DNA of 64,000 bases from Rutpela maculata. Taxonomy: Eukaryota > Arthropoda > Insecta > Coleoptera > Cerambycidae. Positions 12,063 through 24,004 of the stretch are shown here, piece after piece. The position numbers and the translations under genes were made by a program. Within the stretch, counting starts at the first letter, position 1, and the number at the start of each line of letters is the position of its first letter. The DNA lies in assembly GCA_936432065.2 (NCBI GenBank), contig OW386289.2, positions 13,873,077 to 13,937,076 on the forward strand, read 5' to 3'. The notes beneath the pieces are model-generated. The model saw nothing but the letters and a program-made list of their open reading frames with translations, had not been told where the DNA came from and searched no databases.

Positions 12063-12178
12063 TATTCAGTGAGTGTATAATGATGGCTATTACTCGCGGG
12101 GGTGAAGTTTGCGGCACGAGACGAAGGCGTGTCGTAAATCATCCGAGTGTGTAATAGCCATTATACGCGAACTGAATA
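12063..12178. other. Nested double hairpin, locus 2
   Basis: The outer stem is long: ATTCAGTGAGTGTATAATG then GGCTATTACTCG on the left pairs with CGAGTGTGTAATAGCC then ATTATACGCGAACTGAAT on the right. The inner stem TTTGCGGCACG pairs with CGTGTCGTAAA around the core GAGACGAAGG. A CGAGTGTG box follows the inner hairpin, as at locus 3 read on the minus strand. Confidence 0.7.
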
Positions 12179-12184
12179 CTATAA

Positions 12185-12513
12185 TTTATCCACGACTATC
12201 GCATATTTTAACTGTTTTAATCGTTTAGAACTGAAAAAATAAAGTTCATTTACAGTAAAACGTTGACGTGTTAAACGTCAAACACGAAAATATGCACGAA
12301 AACATGGAAAAATGGATTCGCCGTTTCCTTATGAAAATTGCTAGTTCCTGATTGGTCAAAGGTGCGTTAGAATGAAAACAACTAATTCCTGGTTGGTTAA
12401 ATATGTGTTAGAATCAGATTATGTTCATTATACCTTTGGTTGGAATAATGACTATCATTATTTGACAATTGTTAAATGTAGTATGCAATGATTATACGAT
12501 GGTCGTGGATAAA
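12185..12513. mobile_element. Probable MITE with short TIRs
   Basis: The ends TTTATCCACGACTATCG and CGATGGTCGTGGATAAA are inverted partners (one or two mismatches). The size is 329 bp. There is no open frame and I could not see a clear target duplication. It lies directly beside hairpin locus 2. Confidence 0.5.
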
Positions 12514-13274
12514 CATATTTTTATTCAATACATACCACAATATGTGGTTTTGAGCGCTGACACGTTTAAATTCGCACGCAACGTCGACACTACTACGACT
12601 CCCGCGGAAACGATTTTGTTTTTTATACATTGAAGCGCTGGATGAAAAAATATAAATTAACCATTATTTAAAAGCTTAAATGCTCAACAATGAAATGAGG
12701 TATAGTTTATCTTGTTTCATCGAACGCATCTAACTGAAATATGCATTAAAAGTTTGGAAAAAGGTAAAAAATTACTAAAAAACTGCAAACATGCCCACTT
12801 TGGAATGATATTACTACGACCTACTGTTGTTTTTCAAATGTAAAACATATTGAAACATAAAGATCATATGTTCAACTATAAATAAATAACGCTTAATGAC
12901 TTTAAGGAGAACTTTTGTTTTTTATGAAATTGGTGGGCGAAAATTATATAGCTTATCTACCCTTGTCCTTTATGGTATTAAGTTTTTTCCAGCTGTTTCA
13001 TATGCATCAACCCAGTCACTTTATACAAAAAAGGGCCAAACCTCTAAAAAAATCGAACCGAAGATTCTCCAGCGGAATTCTCTTTATTTTGGCTTCACAA
13101 ATAATTTCTCAAATGTCCATAAAGCCAACTGGATGGTTACAAAAGTTACAGAAGGTCAGAGGTTACGAAAATCAGTTTTTCTCAAATATCTCTTTATTCG
13201 TGAGATAAATCTGCATAAAAAAGGTTCTATACCAATAGAACCAATAGTTTTCGAGATATTGGACTGAGACACTT

Positions 13275-16091
13275 TAGTCCAGGGAAATGAGTAAAAAAAG
13301 TACGATGTTCGGGACTGTGACTCATCCAGGCAGAGACCACGATTTTTAGGTAGTATAGGTGTCAATAAATGAAACCTATATAAAATCTGCGGTCGATTTT
13401 CTGCATATGTTTATTTACAGCCATTTTAATGCAAAAAAATGGAAAAAACGTGTTTTTTCACACTTTTTCACCTGCCAGTAAAAAGTAAACTATCTTACAG
13501 ATAAATCAAATGAATCACCTTGTAGGAAATTAAAAAAGCTTTAAAATGGCGGTTGTTAAATGTCGATATAGTTAATTGTTGCTAAGATAATTGCAAAATG
13601 CGGAATTTTATTCAATAAACAATATCTTGTGTAAAAAACAATCTACTGTTTTGTCCTTGCGTAAATAGTTGACTCTCATAGTGCTTAATATCTGGTAAAA
13701 ATTTCAAATCGATTCATCAAATAGTTTTTGCAAAATTGCATTAATTTATCCCAGAGACCTTTTTTTTGCAACCCCACCACGTCCAGAGAAATCAAAATAC
13801 AATGATTCTACGGCCTCCACCTGAAAGGGAAAGACTTGATTTACCAAAATGCTTTGTTAGATATCGAAAAAATTAATTTTCAGACCTGCAAAATGACGTT
13901 GCAAAAGAACTCAGATTTTTACCTTATAAACAAATAGAATAATTTTTTAACAATTGATTGTAGAGCATCGGTTCGATATTTGAAAAGCTGATATTTTTAC
14001 ACGAATTTTGAAAAAAAAAAGAAGGTCCTAGGTCAATTTGGGGCAAAGTTAGCAATTTTTTTTCAAAAATTCATAGCTCCTTTGTTTATAATAATTAAGA
14101 AACGTAACAAGCGCCATTTTAAAGGGGAAGAGTTCAACTTTTAGTGTAAAAAATTTAAAAATGATTGTGAAATTCATTGTAATGACGACGATGATGATAT
14201 TGAGAATATTAATTTAATGTTAGATAACTTTGATCATTCTAATGTTGATGATAATGAGCCGATCCTAAAAAAAATACGAGTTGATTGATTTTACCTTATT
14301 AGAATGTGTATAGGTATATTATTAAGTAAATTTATATGTGAATCGACAAATATTCTGTATTATTATAAATTACAGCGTTATTTATATCGAACAATGTGTT
14401 TCTTTTCACACTTTACAAATTCTATTGTTTATAACTTAATATAACAGTAATTTATACATTTAATTGTACACAAAACTTTCCTATAATTTTCAATGCATAA
14501 AAATATTTTTTTGTAAAATGTTTAAACAAATTACAGGTAATTATTACTCTCTTATTATTTTGGAGCAGATGTGTTGAACCATAGAAAGTTTCTACTGTAT
14601 CATACAAACCATTATACATGACAAACGCTGTCACTACATGTACATTCACACGCGTGTTGTATACTTCTAGAAGGAATGGTTTGTTTTATTATTTATTAAT
14701 AATTAATAATACGCAAATTAATAAGAGCACTTTTCATATTGTATGGTAATTTTGCATTTGAAAAATATCTTAAAAATGTAAATTATATCGAATAGAGTGT
14801 TTTTATTTTATAAATTTGAAAAATTCAATTGTTTATAACAATAAGATATATATTTACGTGTATATAAGCCTTTTCTACAACTTTCAACAAGAACAAAACA
14901 CAAATTTTGATATTTTGCAAAAAAAAAATTTTTTTTTTAATGTTTAAACAAATTACATTGTTAATATTAATGTTAATAATTTAACAGATTGAATATTATT
15001 AACGTACGCAAAAAGGTACCCCAAATTAAAAAAAAGAAACATCAAAATCGGTTAACAAACACCAAAGTTATGACTTATGTGGTCAGTTTGAAGATGCTGT
15101 TTCAATTGTTGAATGCGCGGATTTGAGGGTTCCCCCTCCACAACCTCCGAGCTAAGTTGATTCGAGCCTCATTTTAGAAGCTTTGCCAACAGTTTTGAAA
15201 AAGTGCAATCATTTTCAAATTTTTTACACTAAAAGTTGAACTCTTCCTTTTTAAAATGGCGCTTGTTACGTTTCTTAATTATTATAAACAAAGGAGCTAT
15301 GAATTTTTGAAAAAAAATTGCTAACTTTGCCCCAAATTGACCTAGGACCTTCTTTTTTTTATCAAAATTCGTGTAAGAATATCAGCTTTTCAAATATCGA
15401 AAAACCGATGCTCTACAATCAATTGTTAAAAAATTATTCTATTTGTTTATAAGGTAAAAATCTGAGTTCTTTTGCAACGTCATTTTGCAGGTCTGAAAAT
15501 TAATTTTTTCGATATCTAACAAAGCATTTTGGTAAATCAAGTCTTTCCCTTTCAGGTGGAGGCCGTAGAATCATTGTATTTTGATTTCTCTGGACGTGGT
15601 GGGGTTGCAAAAAAAAGGTCTCTGGGATAAATTAATGCAATTTTGCAAAAACTATTTGACGAATCGATTTGAAATTTTTACCAGATATTAAGCACTATGA
15701 GAGTCAACTATTTACACAAGGACAAAACAGTAGATTGTTTTTTGCACAAGATATTGTTTATTGAATAAAATTCCGCATTTTGCAATTATCTTAGCAACAA
15801 TTAACTATATCGACATTTAACAACCGCCATTTTAAAGCTTTTTTAATTTCCTACAAGGTGATTCATTTGATTTATCTGTAAGATAGTTTACTTTTTACTG
15901 GCAGGTGAAAAAGTGTGAAAAAACACGTTTTTTCCATTTTTTTGCATTAAAATGGCTGTAAATAAACATATGCAGAAAATCGACCGCAGATTTTATATAG
16001 GTTTCATTTATTGACACCTATACTACCTAAAAATCGTGGTCTCTGTCTGGATGAGTCACAGTCCCGGCCAAAACCTCATTTCCCTGGATTA
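13275..16091. mobile_element. F3 fold-back element, copy 1
   Basis: The arms 13275-14155 and 15225-16091 are almost perfect inverted repeats of about 870 bp. The outer ends are TAGTCCAGGGAAATGAG and, inverted, TAATCCAGGGAAATGAG. They share GGACTGTGACTCATCCAG, CCTATACTACCTAAAAATCG, ATGGCGGTTGTTAAATGTCG and CCACCACGTCCAGAGAAATC. Between the arms lie a short coding tail (14160-14288) and about 930 bp of AT-rich sequence. The right half recurs, inverted, at 57930-59788. The terminal TA on both sides may be the target duplication. It appears to have replaced the 5' part of the gene that resumes at 16092. Confidence 0.85.
14160..14288 (+). pseudogene. C-terminal tail of an unknown protein inside F3
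   Basis: An open stretch begins almost exactly where the left arm ends. It encodes an acidic run (NDDDDDIENINLMLDNF) and ends EPILKKIRVD followed by TGA at 14286-14288. It is followed by AT-rich sequence like a 3' UTR. I do not recognise the protein. Its place suggests it is the remnant of F3's own gene after deletion of everything upstream. Confidence 0.45.
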
Positions 16092-16466
16092 CTTCGGAGC
16101 AAAGTGCATGCGCCACTATTCTTACATGAATCAATTTGTACGGAAATAAATAGTAATGATATTACGTATATTATTGACGGAAGATTTCCTCTCCATCGTA
16201 TTACTTGGCAAAAAGACTTCGGTTGTCTTATTGATCCGTACATTAATTATCTCCTAAAACATTATACGTAATTAACAGAGCTGGGTAATTCCTGGTGAAA
16301 AAGTAATTAGCAATTACAATTCCTTTTTTTTTCATGTAATTGTAATTGTAATTAAGTACTTTTTTTAATTAAAGTAATTTGGAATTGTAATTGCAGGAAA
16401 ATTGTTAGAGGAATTGTAATTTGTAATTATATCATTTGAACTATCTAATTACAAAGTACTTCTATA

Positions 16467-16650
16467 AGTACAATTACTTTTTCCAATTACAATTACTTTT
16501 TCCAATTACAATTACTTTTTCCAATTACAATTACTTTCTCCAATTACAATTACTTTCTCCAATTACAAATACTTTTACCAATTACAATTACTTTCTCCAA
16601 TTACAATTACTTTTACCAATTACAATTACTTTTTCCAATTACAATTACTT
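16467..16650. repeat. 19-bp subterminal tandem repeat of the hAT element
   Basis: About ten copies of a unit AATTACAATTACTTTTTCC with small changes. The inverted side of the element carries the same motif in looser form (GTAATTGGAAAAGTAATT). Such subterminal repeats are commonly transposase binding sites in hAT elements. That role is inferred here. Confidence 0.8.
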
Positions 16651-16788
16651 TAAGAACATGCCTATGTGGTTTAACAAACAAGAATACATTAAAGCAGAAT
16701 TTTACAGTTGCATAGTTTAAAATGAATCTGAAAAGTTCAAAAAAAGTTACTGACTAAAAACGAGTTTTTGCTGTGGTCTGCACATTTA

Positions 16789-17168
16789 GGGGTCATCCAT
16801 AAATAACACGCTTCAGGGGGAAGGGGGTCCGTAATTACGTGACTAAGTGTGATTAACGATTTTTTTTTGGATTTCTCCCCCCGCCCATCAAAAAATTTTT
16901 CAGACTAAAAAATTGTTTTTTGGATTTCTCCCCTCGCTTATCAAAAAATTTTTCGGACTAAAAAATTGTTTTTTGGATTTCTCCTCCCCGCTCATTAAAA
17001 ACATTTTTTGGACTAAAACAACGGAATCGAAAAAAACATAAGGGGGGTCTCTATAAGCGTGACGTAATTTTTTTGGGGGGGTCTAACTCAGCGTGACAAA
17101 ACGTGACAATGAGGGGGAGGGGGTCTAAAATCTCAAAAATTGGCGTGACGTCATTTATGGATGGCCCC
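16789..17168. mobile_element. 380-bp MITE nested in the hAT element (TTA duplication)
   Basis: TIRs GGGGTCATCCATAAAT and ATTTATGGATGGCCCC. TTA flanks both sides (16786-16788 and 17169-17171). A GGG start with a 3-bp TTA duplication fits PIF/Harbinger-type elements, but the family is not certain. The interior holds three copies of a motif GGATTTCTCCCC..CGC.CAT that also occurs in unrelated MITEs nearby. Confidence 0.75.
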
Positions 17169-17286
17169 TTATGTTTTTTTATTAAGTACACAAACTTTTG
17201 TATTTTTGTTCAATAAACTTTTAAAAATTAAATGTGTTTACTGTTTATTATTATCATTCTTATTATTATTAGGCATTGTTATTATA

Positions 17287-18600
17287 GTGGAGATTTAGTC
17301 AATAAAATAGCGAGGTTGGGAAATTTTTTTAGATAGATGCAGACAAAAACAAAACCCTAAAATGATGATTTCCAAATGGGGATGAAACCGTGTTTTATGG
17401 GCCGAAAAGGGGTTTTTTGGACATTTTAAGGGTCAAATTTGCAGTTTTAATTTTTTTTGTCCACTTAAACAATTAGTTAAGGAACAAAAATAGTATCCTT
17501 TTATTCTTAATATTAAAGGAACCTCCAGTTTAATTTGGTGAAGATCAGACCGTCCCCCCTCCTGATATATATACGAAAAAAATTGAAAAAAAATAAATTT
17601 CGGCTATCTTGATCAGATCTCAACCGATTTGGCTGAAATTTGGAATGGAAGTAGTCTCTATCACACAAAAATTATTCACCAGATTTCAACCAAAAATATT
17701 AAATAATTTGGCTGAAATTGCAGTTTCAATCAAATTTTCTGAAATGTTCAAATTGAAATATCTCCGGACCTAAAAGACGGATCGAATTTTGCCTTATGGC
17801 AAAAGGTAGGTTATTTTATGTACTTTTACATGATACCGTGCGTGTAATTTCCCATTAGGCATGTACATTCACGTAGCGCGAGAAATTTGACAACACCGTC
17901 AGCCGTAAATTCGTCCGTCGATGGAGCATTCGAGCTCTGTTATTTTATTTCAGCCAGCTGGCACGCGCGATGTTGTAATTCTTCTCCCCATGCCTAGCCC
18001 GCGACTACACACACGGTATAAGTCAAGAATAGCTTTTTTTACATTCGGTCGTTCTTTAGTTATACCCTATACCTATATATAATAAAAAGCAAATTTTGAT
18101 CCGACTTTTAGGTCCGATTTGAAAACTTCAGAAAATTTGACTGAAATTGCAATTTCAACCAAACTATTCAACATTTTTGACTGAAATTTAGTTAACAGTT
18201 TTTGTGTGATAAAGACTACTTCCATTCCCAATTTCAGTCAAATCGGTTGAGATCTGATCAAGATAGCCCAAATTCGATTTTCTCAATTTTTTTCGTATAT
18301 ATATATTAATATCAGGAGGGGGGATGGTCAGATATCTTCCCCAAATTTAAACTGAAGGTTTCTTTAATATTGAGAATAAAAGGATACCATTTTCTTTTCT
18401 TAACTAGTTGTTTAAGTGATCAAAGAAAAATTAAAACAACAAATTTGACCCTTAAAATGTCCAAAATACTCCTTTTCGACCAAAAAGCATGGTTTTTATA
18501 AATTAAAATTTTAGGGTTTTATTATACTCGTCATGACAATTTCCACAGGGTCTGCATCCATCTTAAAAATTTTCCCAGTCATTTCCTAAACCGACTCCAC
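17287..18600. mobile_element. Fold-back element nested in the hAT element
   Basis: The ends TAGTGGAG and CTCCACTA are inverted. The arms share GGGTCAAATTTG, TTTTAAGGGTCAAATTTG and CCAAATCGGTTGAGATCTGA-like blocks. The flanks are TA (or TTA, depending on where the element is taken to start). The centre (17870-18010) is unusually rich in CpG for this window (GTAGCGCGAG, CACGCGCGATG, TAGCCCGCGACTAC). No open frame. Confidence 0.75.
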
Positions 18601-19806
18601 TATTAAGCTGCTTTTCCTATATATTTATTTAATTTTTCCTGATTACTCTTAAGGTCAAACATTCTAATAAGGATTCTAATAAATATTAAAACGCAATATT
18701 ACACAACACTTTTAATTAAAATTTTTAACTTACCTTTTTGTCTGTTTGGTCACTATAATTTACTTTGTCATAAAAGTAATTGGAAAAGTAATTAGAAAAG
18801 TAATTGCTAATTCCTTTTTTAAAGACATGTACTTTGTAATTGTAATTAGTTCCTTTTTTAAAAAAGTAATTTGCAATTGAAATTAGTTCCTTTTTAAAAA
18901 AAGTAATTTGTAATTGTAATTATTTGTAAATTACAAGTAATTACCCAGCTCTGGTAATTAATATAGTCGTCGTATTCGATGGCTATACTGACAATAGTAA
19001 AAATATTAAAGCAATGGAACAACTTCGACGTATGAAAATAATTCAAAAATCCGCAAATGGCTTCTAATCAAGAACAATTCTTGTCCAATAAATTGAATAA
19101 AAATAGATTTATTTCCTTACTAATGACCAAATTAGAAATGTTTAAAATTAAAAGCATACAAGCAGATGATGCTGATGTTTTAACCATAGAAATGGCTTTG
19201 ATGCGGTCAACTGAGCGCACTACAGTTGCCATAATTTTAATAGGACTCCGATTACTCACAATGTCACAATATCTATTTTCTTAAACCCGGAAAATGAAAC
19301 GTTCAATCGAAGATCTACAATCCCTGGGCAATCCAGAAGTATGCAGATTGTAGAAAACATATTCTATTTTTACATACCGTTAGTGGTTGCGATACCTCTA
19401 GAGCTTTATTTCGAAAAGGAAAAATTAACGCATTTAAAACATTAGAAAAAAGACCAGATTTGCAGAAAGCATTGGCGGCATTCAAAATAGAAATTGTTTA
19501 TTTTAGTTATGTAAAGAGCTCCAAAAATAGAGACTTCAATTGATAATTATAGATATTTTAGTTTTACAAAATGCACTAGACTAAATAAGCCTGTGCAATG
19601 GGGACATTTAGTCAAATTTAATATTGCACTTTTTGTTACAATTGTGCGAAGTAATCATCAAATAATTATTACATTGAAAATTCGAGCTCGATCCGATATG
19701 TAGTTCCAGAATAAATATACTGCTTTAAAATCTATTTCTTCATAAGCTGAGGCGGTTGAATCGCTGACGTAAATGTCTCCACAGTCCTACCTCGCTTACC
19801 TAATAC

Positions 19807-20904
19807 TCCAGTCGAATTAGACATAATAAAAAATGTTGCGTACTGCGGACTTTTTTTTGTGGAAGTTGTTTAAGCATAATAAGCAAGCACAGAAAACTAC
19901 ACCCTGCTACACCCTATTTTCAGGGGTTGAAACTTTGAAATTTTACTTATGTTCCCATATCGTTTTCCATATTGCCCGTAGGGCTCTTTACCAAGTTACA
20001 CTTTTTGAAGATTCATCCCTCCTCTACATAATATATATATTACACATTTGCCGTAGGACAAACGGTTTTGGCTGTACGAGGCCGGAAAGGTCGCGCTGTC
20101 CGACTTTGGGGGTCTTCTGTACAGGACAAACGGCTATTATTTCCAATCTACAATACTACACATACTAATGCCCTTAAGGAGGGATGATGATTTGTGAAAA
20201 AACTTTTATCGAATACCGCGCGGTTTCCATGATACGGGATGTTGAAATTTTGAAATTTTCTTATCTTATGGTTTTTTTAATGCAACAATACCAAAATAGC
20301 AATTTTTGGCATATTTTGCTGTCTAGCTCCTAAACCAACGATTGTATTAAAATGAAACCAACGTAAATTTTCTTATATTAGGGTCGTACATGCATGAAAG
20401 AAAAATGAGCGAAAAAAAGTAGGTTCACTTTTTTTTAAAAAATTTCAACATCCCGTATCATGAAAACCGCTCGATATTCTATGAAAGTTTTTTCACAAAT
20501 CATCATCCCTCCTTAAGGGCATTAGTATGTGTAGTATTGTAGATTGGAAATAATAGCCGTTTGTCCTGTACAGAAGACCCCCAAATTCGGACAGCGCGAC
20601 CTTTCCGGCCTCGTACAGCCAAAACCGTTTGTCCTACGGCAAATATGTAATATATGTATTATGTAGAGGAGGGATGAGTCTTCAAAAAGTGTAACTTGGT
20701 AAAGAGCCCTACGGGCAATAGGGAAACTGATATGAATACATAAGTAAAATTTCAAAGTTTCAACCCCTAAAAATAGCAATGAAGGACGCACATGGTGTAG
20801 CAGGGTGTAGTTTTCTGTGCTTGCTTATTATGCCCTCTTAAACAACTTCCACAAAAAAAAGTCCGCAGTACGCAAAATTCTTTATGATGTCTAATTCGAC
20901 TGGA
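19807..20904. mobile_element. Fold-back element, 1.1 kb
   Basis: The ends TCCAGTCGAATTAGACAT and ATGTCTAATTCGACTGGA are inverted. The arms (about 480 bp) share GCGTACTGCGGACTTTTTTT, GTGGAAGTTGTTTAAG, ACTACACCCTGCTACACC, GGACAAACGG and CCTCCTTAAGGGCATTAGTA. It interrupts the pseudogene between its PIN-like part and its Cys-rich tail. A target duplication is not obvious. Confidence 0.8.
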
Positions 20905-22062
20905 CTATAATAACCTTGCCCACCGCAATCGAATGTAATTTTTAGTATTAGGAGACGCAGACGCAGTATCTTTTAATAGTTAGACATCTAGGCAAGCGGG
21001 TCAGCTACGTCTACGTCTTCCAATGCGATAGAGACATTGACGTCACAAAGCTATAACATGAAAGCGTCACGCGTTGATATGTTCTTGATTAATTTTGAAG
21101 CCTACAGAGACCCTAGAAAATTCTTTTTTTCTCCATTTCGCTCTAGAATTAACAGATCTTTCAGAAAATGTCATAAAAAAATGCTAAATGAGCCCATTGT
21201 CATCACTTCCACCCACAGTGGCAGCTACTCAACAATATCTACCGGGTATATTACCAGGTTCAAACTTGGCTGGGAAAAGATTTAGACTCTCAGCAATGGG
21301 GTTAGACTTTAAACAATAATTTATTAGAACCAACAACTACTCTGATCCCTCCTGCACCAGATGAACTTCTCAGTTCTATTTTCTGCAGTTACACAAAAGG
21401 TTGTGGCATCAGAAAAATAGGATTGCCATGTTCCGAAGTGTGTGGCTTTTGTCAAGGCCAATCGTGTCTCAATACGATGGTCCGAGGATACAACCGCTGA
21501 AACTGAGTTCAACGATGATGAAGCCGACCTCATTTCGTTATTTTCCACTGAGATGATTGTTGATGAAGAAAATATTGAAGAAGTGGAAATAGAAGAAATA
21601 GACGGACACGAAGAAGAAGAAGTCAGCAAAGACGAACAATAATCATCAAAATTATAATGTAACTTGCAACCCATGGATTAGGCCTACAAACAGGGGACAC
21701 CATGTAAAAAAAAACGCGCCTTACATTCTACCTCAAAGGTGGTGCGGAAACGAATGCAGCGCAATGCCCGAGTTTTTCCAGCCCTATATCTAAAACTATT
21801 GGTTCCACCTAAATTTTGTATAGGACATTTTTTATGCAGATGTATCTCACGAACAAATTTTATAACAACCAAAATTAACGTAAAACCAATTAATTTACGA
21901 GATATTTGAGAATAACCGATTTTCGCGACCTTTGACCTTCTGAAACTTTTGTAGTCGGCCAGTTAGCTTTATGCAATTTTGAGAAATTACTTGTGACGCC
22001 AAAATAAAGAGAATCCCTCTGAAAAATCTTCAGTTGGATTTTGTTAGTGTATAAAGTAACTG

Positions 22063-24004
22063 AGCTAGTGGACTTATTTACATATTCTGATGACAAGCTG
22101 TCATCTGTGGGCAACTCGAGAATACATGGTTGCTCAAAATTAACAATGCGCATATCTAAAGTGACAAAAGATTTAGATTTGAAAACCCTGTGTAATTATG
22201 TTTTACATAAATTGTCTGAAGAAACAAATTATAGTTAAATTTTAAATTTTGACTAGAATAAAACAAAAAGAATTTTGGATTCGAATATTTGAAATATATT
22301 GCAGACATCTAAATGACTATTTGAAATAATGTGTTACAGGCAAATTAGGTAAGTTAAGAAATATACAAAAATATACTAATTGTAACTGTCTTCTTCGTAA
22401 AGCTTTTCTTCATTGTGCAAGGTAAAGCTGCACTTTTGCAGTGGCATCTTTGGGTTTGACACAGGCCAGTGTTGGCACAACAGCATTTTATTAGTTGCAA
22501 AATGTCAGGAGGTGCAACTTCTGCGTTCACAGGTAAAAGTGTTGGTACTAAGTATTTTGCATTTGTATTTTTACAAAACCATAATCTGTCGGGTCCAAAC
22601 TTAGTGAATCAGTTTTCGAAGCATGTTTCCAAAAGCAGATTTTAAGGTGGGCAAGCTTTAAGTTCTCAGTAGAAACTTCATGAATTGGAGGTAGTGATAG
22701 GAGATAGTAGAATAAAAGAGACATCTGTGACCTACCACTTCCGATTCTTTCTATCCAAAGTTTTACACGGGCCTCTGAAAATGAGCCGCATGGAGCTTTC
22801 CGTTAGTATGCTGCGATGGACTTCTCTGTTTAACAATTTCAGTATGCATATTTGCCAAATTTGATCAGCTGTTTAAAAAATAGGAGGTGTTTCTGAAGTA
22901 ATTTTTCGCGTAGAATCCAAATCCTCAGAATTTTCCTACCATGTCAGAATATTGGGATATTTGAGGTTAAATGACCAAAAAATGGCTTTTCTTTCCTAAA
23001 TTTGAGGTTACGTATAGCAAATAAAAAAGTTTTCTGCTCATTTCTGCTACTTTCATCGTCTAGTACTACCTTTCCTCTTCAAAATGAGTTTTCGATTCTC
23101 CATTTACGGTTTTTCTTATCGGAGTTATGGTTTTTTAAAGATAAATAAATTTGAATATTTATAAGAGTTGCTAAATGAATATATCGCTCTTTCAATACAA
23201 AGTCAGAATGACTTAAATAGTAAACCATTAATTTAATATCCGAAACCAAATACCTCAGTCAACTAAATTATGCAAAACTTAAATCCCAAAGCCTACAAAT
23301 TCTAAATAAAAAATCGATAAGCCCTTCCACCAAATTAGCTCCGCATACCGTAAGCACACAATCCAATCGAAAACCTTAAATATGTGACTCTGTAAACTTG
23401 AAACTTGAAACCCTGAACATGTAAATCTATGATACCGAAACCCTAAACATGTAAAACTATAAACTCGAGGCCCTAAATCGAACCCACAAACGAGAAACTG
23501 CTGAAGTTTCAAAGTAACTTCAAATCTTATATAATTTCATAGCTCAGACTCCATAAATCCTGAACTCACGAATCCAAGATCCTTGTATATAAGGCCTTAG
23601 AGCATTAACTAAACATATACTGCTTATGGATTTTGGATTTGAGGTTTATGGGCTTCAAGCTCATGGATTTAGGGTTTTTGGGTTTTACGAGTTTAGATTT
23701 TACAGGTTGGCGGTTGATTGGCTTAGAATTGAATTCTACATATATATATATTACATATATTTCTACAAACTTTCCGACAAAAATTTGGGAACGTTAAGTG
23801 TGTCTACCACCCTAAACATAACATAATTTTAAAACATTTTTTGATAACCAGCTAATTTTTTCAAGATTGCTTAATAAAAATATGTAGAATCCAATTTTCG
23901 AATTGTCGGACAAAATATATTTGCCGATTTTCCAGTCCGATGCGTGGAAATCGTCTTTTTCATGCCGAGGAGGAACGCCGCGTTTTCAAAACTTTTCGCA
24001 GAGG
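22063..24004. other. No gene recognised; low-complexity stretches
   Basis: A 22041-22238 open frame encodes about 65 residues of no family I know. 23280-23520 is rich in AAACCCTAAA-like words and 23620-23720 in GGATTTGAGGTTTA-like words, forming a loose inverted pair. Nothing else is supported. Confidence 0.4.

Larger units (their letters stand above)
16276..18953. mobile_element. Non-autonomous hAT element, 2.7 kb, exact 8-bp duplication
   Basis: The ends CAGAGCTGGGTAATT and AATTACCCAGCTCTG are perfect inverted repeats. They are flanked by GTAATTAA at 16268-16275 and again at 18954-18961, an exact 8-bp duplication as hAT transposases make. The subterminal regions are rich in AATTAC/GTAATT repeats on both sides (16300-16660 and 18770-18940). 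No transposase is present. Two other elements lie inside (16789-17168 and 17287-18600). It splits the gene at 16092-21642. Confidence 0.93.
16092..21642 (+). pseudogene. C-terminal half of the large TIR-element gene, broken by two insertions
   Basis: Exon-like pieces in order: 16092-16275, with IIDGRFPLHRITWQ; a hAT element (16276-18953); 18962-19545, with NIVVVFDGYTDN, then NQEQFLSNKLNKNRFISLL, then QADDADVLTIE, then KHILFLHTVSGCDTSRALF and RKGK; a fold-back (19807-20904); 21200-21642, with SLPPTVAATQQY, then YYQVQTWLGKDLDSQQWG, then IPPAPDELL, then CGFCQGQSC, and an acidic tail. The VFDGY...DDADVL...SGCDTS order is what PIN/FEN1-like nucleases show (acidic residues binding metal), so I infer such a fold. 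The expected GED-TD segment between DDADVL and SGCDTS has decayed to ILIGLRLL, and there are several frameshifts and stops. The first piece overlaps in content the last piece visible at 60.4-64 kb (VIDGGYFLHRVVW), so the two loci belong to one family. Confidence 0.75.
13013..22062. mobile_element. Large composite TIR element with nested insertions
   Basis: The left arm 13013-13265 and right arm 21790-22062 are inverted copies. Both start CAGT.ACTTTATACA and share GGGATTCTCTTTATTTTGGC-like, CACAA.TAATTTCTCAAA and CATAAAGC blocks, GGTCAAAGGTCGCGAAAATC-like sequence and GAGATATTTGAGAA. Between them lie F3 (13275-16091), then a gene on the plus strand (16092-21642) that ends about 150 bases before the right arm. 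That gene is itself split by a hAT element and a fold-back. The same layout, with stop codon then TIR, is seen at 53464-55666. No exact target duplication was found, so calling this one original element is an inference. Confidence 0.55.

Noticed and set aside
16436..16720. Open frame of 94 codons, Asn/Tyr/Leu-rich
   Set aside because: It is a by-product of the 19-bp subterminal repeats of the hAT element.
21442..21642. Independent small acidic protein
   Set aside because: It is the acidic C-terminal tail of the large pseudogene, which reads through LPPTVAATQQY and the Cys-rich motif just upstream.
22041..22238. Host gene fragment disrupted by the 13-22 kb element
   Set aside because: The 65-codon frame has no family I recognise and I could not join it convincingly to the left flank at 12.9-13.0 kb.
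23280..23720. Telomeric or interstitial telomere repeat (CCCTAAA-like words)
   Set aside because: The words are irregular and do not form a tandem array. The insect-type TTAGG repeat is absent.
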